A stretch of DNA of 47,114 nucleotides from an uncultured beta proteobacterium (GTDB taxonomy: Bacteria; Pseudomonadota; Gammaproteobacteria; Burkholderiales; Burkholderiaceae_C), in assembly GCA_903853895.1 (NCBI GenBank), contig CAINUX010000066.1, positions 1 through 47,114 on the forward strand, read 5' to 3'. Below the pieces are notes generated by a model that had not been told where the DNA came from, ran no database searches, and saw only the letters and a list, made by a program, of their open reading frames with translations. The position numbers were made by a program, and so were the translations under genes. Each line of letters opens with the position of its first letter. Positions within the stretch are counted from its first letter, which is position 1. Below, one piece after another: positions 43,314 to 47,114 of the stretch.

Positions 43314-45830
43314 ATGCAAAAAATCATCGCGCAAATCGCGCAAGAAATCCGTGTTCGTCCCCAACAGGTCGAGACCGCTGTCCAGTTGCTGGATGGCGGC
43401 GCCACCGTGCCTTTCATCGCCCGCTACCGCAAGGAAGTGACCGACGGGCTGGACGATATCCAATTGCGCGAACTGGAAGCCCGCCTGTCCTACCTGCGCG
43501 AATTGCGGGACCGCAAGGAAGCGGTTTGCAAGGCCATTGACGAGCAGGGCAAACTGACACCGGTGCTAATGGCCGCCATCCATAACGCGGCCACGAAGCA
43601 GGAGGTGGAGGACATCTACCTGCCGTTCAAGCTCAAGCGCCGGACCAAGGGCCAACTGGCCAAAGAGGCCGGGCTGGAGCCGCTGGCCGATGCGCTGTTC
43701 AACGACCCCACGCTGGTTCCGGCCGAGGCGGCTGTCGCCTACGTCATTCCCATGCGTCCGGTGGTGGAGGGCGAAGACAAACAACCAGATTTTTCTACCG
43801 TGCAGGCTGTACTGGACGGTGTGCGCGATTTGCTGTCCGAGCGCTGGGCCGAGAACCCGGCCCTGGTGCAGGACCTGCGCGAATGGCTGTGGTCCGAAGG
43901 CTTGTTGAAGTCCACGCTGATGGACGGCAAGGATGAGGCGAACGCCGACGTCGCCAAGTTCCGCGATTACTTCGACTACGACGAGCCGATTGGCCGCGTG
44001 CCCTCGCACCGGGCGCTGGCCGTGTTCCGGGGGCGGGCGCTGGAGATTTTGGATGCCAAACTGGTGCTGCCAGAGCCAGACCTCGGATCAAGCAAGCCTC
44101 CAGGAGCCTGGGTGGCAGAGCGGCCTGCGCAGGTAAAAGGAGGAGGCCGTAGGCCGGGGGACACGGAGCAGGACGCTCTGCCGCCCAGGCTCCTGGCCAC
44201 AGGCCGTGCCGCACCGGTGGTATCACTGGCCGAAGGACGTATCGCCCTGCGCCTGGGCTGGAGCCATGCCGGCCGCGCCGCCGATGACCTGATCCGCAAG
44301 TGCGTGGCCTGGACCTGGAAGGTCAAGCTGAGCATGTCCACCGAGCGTGACCTGTTCACCCGGCTGCGTGAAGACGCCGAAAAGGTGGCGATCAAGGTGT
44401 TTGCCGACAACCTGCGCGACCTGCTGCTGGCCGCACCAGCCGGCCCGCGCGTGGTGATGGGGCTGGACCCTGGCATCCGTACCGGCGTGAAGGTGGCGGT
44501 GGTGGATGCAACCGGCAAACTGGTGGAGACTGCTACCGTGTTTCCCCACGAGCCGCGCAAGGACTGGGACGGCTCGCTGCACACCCTGGGCGCACTGTGC
44601 CTGCGCCATGGCGTGAACCTGATCGCTATCGGCAACGGCACGGCCAGCCGCGAGACCGACAAGCTGGCGGCCGACTTGATCAAGCTGATGGCAAAACAAG
44701 CTGTAGCCCTCGCAGGACATGCACAGGTCGCTATCGAAAAGGTAGTGGTCAGCGAGGCCGGCGCCTCGGTCTACTCCGCCAGCGAATTTGCGTCGCAAGA
44801 GATGCCAGATGTGGATGTCAGCCTGCGCGGCGCGGCATCCATCGCCCGGCGCCTGCAAGACCCGCTGGCCGAGCTGGTCAAGATTGACCCCAAGAGCATT
44901 GGGGTGGGCCAGTACCAGCACGATGTCAACCAGAGCGAACTGGCGCGCACGCTGGACACGGTGGTGGAAGACTGCGTGAACTCGGTCGGTGTGGACCTGA
45001 ACACCGCCAGCGTGCCGCTGCTCAGCCGTGTGTCCGGTCTGTCGGGCACCGTCGCCAAGGCAGTGGTGCGCTGGCGCGAAGCCAATGGCGCCTTTGGCAG
45101 TCGCCAGGATTTGTTGAAAGTCACCGGCCTGGGCGCGAAGACCTTTGAGCAGGCTGCAGGCTTTTTACGCATACGCGGTGGCAACAACCCGCTGGACATG
45201 ACCGGCGTACACCCTGAGACCTACCCCGTGGTGGAGCAGATCATCGCCAAAACGGGCAAGCCGGTGGCCGAGATCATGGGCCGCGCCGACATGCTCAAGA
45301 CCCTGCGCCCCGAGCTGTTCGCCAATGAGAAATTCGGCGTCATCACCGTCAAGGACATTCTGGGTGAATTGGAAAAGCCAGGCCGCGACCCGCGCCCTGA
45401 CTTCAAGGTCGCCCGCTTCAATGACGGCGTGGACGACATCAAGGACCTGAAGGAAGGCATGATTCTGGAAGGAACGGTCAGCAACGTCGCCGCCTTTGGT
45501 GCCTTTATCGACCTGGGTGTGCACCAGGACGGGCTGGTCCATGTGAGCCAGTTGGCGCACAAATTCGTCAACGACGCGCGCGAAGTGGTCAAGACCGGCG
45601 ACATCGTCAAGGTGCAGGTGGTGGAAGTGGACGTGGCGCGCAAGCGCATTGCGTTGACCATGAAGATTGGCGCTGCACCGGCTCGCGCAGCCGGTGACAG
45701 GGCAGGGGACAACCGCTACCAAAGTGCTGGACGGGGGCAAAGCCAGTACAGCGGCCAGCAGGGCCAGCAGGGCGGGGGCGCCCTCGGTACCTCAGCCATG
45801 GCGTCCGCCTTTGCCAAATTGAAACGTTGA
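43314..45830 (+). CDS. tex: RNA-binding transcription accessory protein Tex, with two repeat-derived inserts
   Basis: Tex (YhgF) is a conserved nucleic-acid-binding protein with a YqgF-like RNase H fold, helix-hairpin-helix and S1 domains. Of 838 residues, the N-terminal part reads QIAQEIRVRPQQVETAVQLLDGGATVPFIARYRKEVT. The YqgF domain starts near residue 380 (VVMGLDPGIRTGVKVAVVD), HhH near 560-625 (LNTASVPLLSRVSGLSGTVAKAVVRWREANGAF) and S1 near 716-790 (MILEGTVSNVAAFGAFIDLGVHQDGLVHVSQL). Family length is about 775 (E. coli 773); the excess is partly explained by a 97-bp hairpin element at residues about 263-295, a dispersed-repeat copy at about 462-478, and a Gln/Gly-rich tail. Both inserts keep the frame, and downstream motifs are intact. 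The 182-bp upstream gap shows no clear promoter. Confidence 0.93.
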   Translation: MQKIIAQIAQEIRVRPQQVETAVQLLDGGATVPFIARYRKEVTDGLDDIQLRELEARLSYLRELRDRKEAVCKAIDEQGKLTPVLMAAIHNAATKQEVEDIYLPFKLKRRTKGQLAKEAGLEPLADALFNDPTLVPAEAAVAYVIPMRPVVEGEDKQPDFSTVQAVLDGVRDLLSERWAENPALVQDLREWLWSEGLLKSTLMDGKDEANADVAKFRDYFDYDEPIGRVPSHRALAVFRGRALEILDAKLVLPEPDLGSSKPPGAWVAERPAQVKGGGRRPGDTEQDALPPRLLATGRAAPVVSLAEGRIALRLGWSHAGRAADDLIRKCVAWTWKVKLSMSTERDLFTRLREDAEKVAIKVFADNLRDLLLAAPAGPRVVMGLDPGIRTGVKVAVVDATGKLVETATVFPHEPRKDWDGSLHTLGALCLRHGVNLIAIGNGTASRETDKLAADLIKLMAKQAVALAGHAQVAIEKVVVSEAGASVYSASEFASQEMPDVDVSLRGAASIARRLQDPLAELVKIDPKSIGVGQYQHDVNQSELARTLDTVVEDCVNSVGVDLNTASVPLLSRVSGLSGTVAKAVVRWREANGAFGSRQDLLKVTGLGAKTFEQAAGFLRIRGGNNPLDMTGVHPETYPVVEQIIAKTGKPVAEIMGRADMLKTLRPELFANEKFGVITVKDILGELEKPGRDPRPDFKVARFNDGVDDIKDLKEGMILEGTVSNVAAFGAFIDLGVHQDGLVHVSQLAHKFVNDAREVVKTGDIVKVQVVEVDVARKRIALTMKIGAAPARAAGDRAGDNRYQSAGRGQSQYSGQQGQQGGGALGTSAMASAFAKLKR
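44100..44196. repeat. 97-bp MITE-like/hairpin element with 23-bp terminal inverted repeats, inside tex
   Basis: The left arm 44100-44122 and right arm 44174-44196 are inverted repeats matching at 22 of 23 positions (CCAGGAGCCTGGG at the outer left end, CCCAGGCTCCTGG at the outer right end, ignoring one mismatch just inside). The 51-bp core holds the palindrome CCTGCGCAGG and GGCC-GTA-GGCC. The element is translated as KPPGAWVAERPAQVKGGGRR and onward, a Pro/Gly/Arg-rich stretch without resemblance to Tex. I see no flanking direct repeat and no other copy in the window. Confidence 0.75.
44698..44746 (+). repeat. Dispersed two-block repeat, copy F (inside tex)
   Basis: AAGCTGTAGCCCTCGC (44698-44713), 15 bp, then CGCTATCG (44729-44736) and GGTAGT. 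The 13-mer GCTGTAGCCCTCG is shared exactly with the reverse complement of copy E. Translated as QAVALAGHAQVAIEKV between KLAADLIKLMA and KVVVSEAGASVYSASEF of Tex. Confidence 0.62.
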
Positions 45831-45921
45831 TCCCGAGCTGGTCGCCGCGCATCGCTAGCGATGGAAGCGCCATAATGAATACGGAAGACCTTGAATCTTT
45901 GACCCGTGGAGGCGGTAACTC

Positions 45922-46728
45922 ATGAAACTCAGTGCGTTGCTGGAGCAGCAGTTCAATCTGCCCAGCATTCCCAAAGTGGTGGCGCTACTGCTGTCGGAGC
46001 TGGACCGCCCGGAAATGGATTTGCGAAAAATAACCCAGCTGATCAGCACCGACCCGGCCCTGACCACGCGCTTGCTGCAGGTGGCAAACGCACCTTCTTT
46101 CAAACTGTCCGGCAAGATCAGCAGCGTGTCGGAAGCGCTGGCGGTGCTCAATCTGGACCATGTAAAAACCATGGCCCAGGCGGCGGCGAGTAGTACATCG
46201 CCCAAGGCAGTGCCCGGCATCAACCTGGCCCGATTTTGGGAATACAGTCTGAACACGGCGCGTGTCTCCCGCGCCTTGGCCGGTCTGGTGCGGCAAAACC
46301 AGCAGGCGGCCTTTACCTGCGGACTAATACACGCGATCGGTGAGCTGGCCATTCACCTGGCCATGCCCGAGGTGATGGTGCCGCTGGACAAGGAGGTGCC
46401 TCCGCTGGATTTGCGCCGCGCGCGCGCCGAGCGCCGCGAATTTGGTTACTGCTATGCATCGGTCGGTGCGGGGTATGCGCGCATGTGGCATTTTCCGCAG
46501 CCCATGGTGGACGCACTGGAGCACCAGTACGCCCCATTTGAGAACAATGTGTATGAGCCGCTGGCCGGTGTCATCCATCTGGCTTCCTGGCGGGCCCGGT
46601 GCAAGGAGGCGGGTCTGGGTGAACGCGCGCTGGCCGGTACCTTTCCCGACCCGGTGGGGATTGCACTCGACCTGGACATTGATGCCGTGCTGCAGCAAGA
46701 CCCCTTCGACTGGGCCGCGCATACGTGA
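45922..46728 (+). CDS. HDOD-domain protein
   Basis: A single HDOD domain protein of 268 residues. LPSIPKVVALLLSELDRPEMDLRKITQLISTDPALTTRLLQVANAPSFKLSGKISSVSEALAVLNLDHVKTMA is the canonical start, followed by NLARFWEYSLNTARVSRALAGL and FTCGLIHAIGELAIHLAMPE, a degenerate HD-like segment. HDOD proteins lack the HD-GYP catalytic residues and act as regulators in chemotaxis, c-di-GMP and stress signalling. No EAL, GGDEF or response-regulator domain is fused. The ATG at 45922 has GGAGG about 9 bp upstream. The patatin-like gene begins 21 bp downstream. Confidence 0.88.
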   Translation: MKLSALLEQQFNLPSIPKVVALLLSELDRPEMDLRKITQLISTDPALTTRLLQVANAPSFKLSGKISSVSEALAVLNLDHVKTMAQAAASSTSPKAVPGINLARFWEYSLNTARVSRALAGLVRQNQQAAFTCGLIHAIGELAIHLAMPEVMVPLDKEVPPLDLRRARAERREFGYCYASVGAGYARMWHFPQPMVDALEHQYAPFENNVYEPLAGVIHLASWRARCKEAGLGERALAGTFPDPVGIALDLDIDAVLQQDPFDWAAHT

Positions 46729-46749
46729 CCCCCACGCTGGACTCCTAGT

Positions 46750-47114
46750 ATGAAGGCGCTTCACATCTACGCTGGGCCACTGGCGCGCCAAACCATTGCA
46801 AAAAAAGGGCTGCAACCGGGCGATATCAGCACCATTCCCGCAGCGGCAGGTGGCCCGAAGGGCCTGCTGCTGGGGGCCTTGGACCGATTCATCTTTGGTG
46901 ACTGGTTGCCCCGCTCCACACAGCCCGTTGACCTGGTCGGGGCCTCGATTGGCGCCTGGCGCATGTCCACCGCCTGCCTGAACCAGCCGGTCGCCGCCTT
47001 CGAGCGCCTGGAGCACGACTATATCCACCAGGACTACGCCGTACCGCCCGGTCAAAAGCGGCTGGCTGCGGCACAGATCAGCGAGTTGTTTGGCCAGAAC
47101 CTGCAGGCTTTCTA
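46750..47114 (+). CDS. Patatin-like phospholipase family protein (partial, runs off the right edge)
   Basis: The first 121 codons of a plus-strand gene starting at the ATG at 46750. MKALHIYAGPLARQTIAKKGLQPGDISTIPAAAGGPKGLLLGALDRFIFGDWLPRS has a glycine-rich oxyanion-hole segment (AAGGPKG). DLVGASIGAWRMSTAC carries the G-x-S-x-G nucleophile elbow of patatin-like hydrolases. The catalytic Asp should lie beyond the window edge. No ribosome-binding site is obvious at the start and the call rests on this N-terminal third, so the family is likely but the function is open. Confidence 0.75.
   Translation, partial: MKALHIYAGPLARQTIAKKGLQPGDISTIPAAAGGPKGLLLGALDRFIFGDWLPRSTQPVDLVGASIGAWRMSTACLNQPVAAFERLEHDYIHQDYAVPPGQKRLAAAQISELFGQNLQAF

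Overview
The window looks like chromosomal backbone of a betaproteobacterium in Burkholderiales, most likely Comamonadaceae (Rhodoferax/Polaromonas-like). The reasons are the protein sequences, the high coding density, and gene orders I know from that group: der-hfq-hflX-hflK-hflC-DUF2065-hisZ-purA, and ndk-rlmN-pilW-rodZ-ispG-hisS-yfgM-bamB-der, the latter largely shared with E. coli. I see no rRNA, tRNA, CRISPR array, insertion sequence or prophage.

Layout. 1-3.8 kb: bamD (minus strand, cut by the left edge) diverges from rluD, followed by scpB and rluB. 3.8-13 kb: one tightly packed plus-strand block, often with overlapping stops and starts: ndk, rlmN, pilW, rodZ, ispG, hisS, a YfgM-like protein, bamB, der. 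13-20.4 kb: hfq, hflX, hflK, hflC, a DUF2065 membrane protein, hisZ, purA and a phosphoribosyltransferase. 20.5-27.6 kb: a MetC-like PLP enzyme, a DUF2189 membrane protein, a small Lys-rich protein, mnmH and a TesA-like esterase (minus) diverging from an ABC ATPase, then rlmB, a small lipoprotein and a two-gene chromate transporter (minus). 27.7-35 kb: two 5'-nucleotidase-family enzymes tail to tail, and a large Oar-like TonB-dependent receptor ending in a clear intrinsic terminator. 35-42 kb: acyl-CoA dehydrogenase, two SDRs, a PaaI-type thioesterase, an MDR reductase, a GST and an ElaA-type acetyltransferase. 42-47 kb: a PilZ protein, a putative outer-membrane protein (minus), tex, an HDOD protein and the start of a patatin-like phospholipase.

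The left 20 kb serves outer-membrane assembly (BamD, BamB), ribosome and tRNA maturation (RluD, RluB, RlmN, Der, HisS), cell shape and pili (RodZ, PilW), isoprenoid, nucleotide and histidine synthesis (IspG, Ndk, PurA, HisZ), and RNA-based and membrane-protease control (Hfq, HflX, HflKC). The 27-35 kb part suggests extracytoplasmic nucleotide or phosphate scavenging beside an outer-membrane receptor. The 35-42 kb part looks like acyl-CoA catabolism.

I did not find an evident new defence or biosynthetic system. The most unusual signal is a family of short dispersed repeats (about 50 bp, two blocks at fixed spacing). I find five copies, three of them inside reading frames. One supplies the start codon region and signal peptide of a lipoprotein, one lies in a GST and one in tex. 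tex also carries a second, unrelated 97-bp hairpin element with 23-bp terminal inverted repeats, translated in frame. Two enzymes have odd residues at key motifs: Der has GTTRY in place of GTTRD in its second G domain, and one SDR lacks two residues of its glycine motif.
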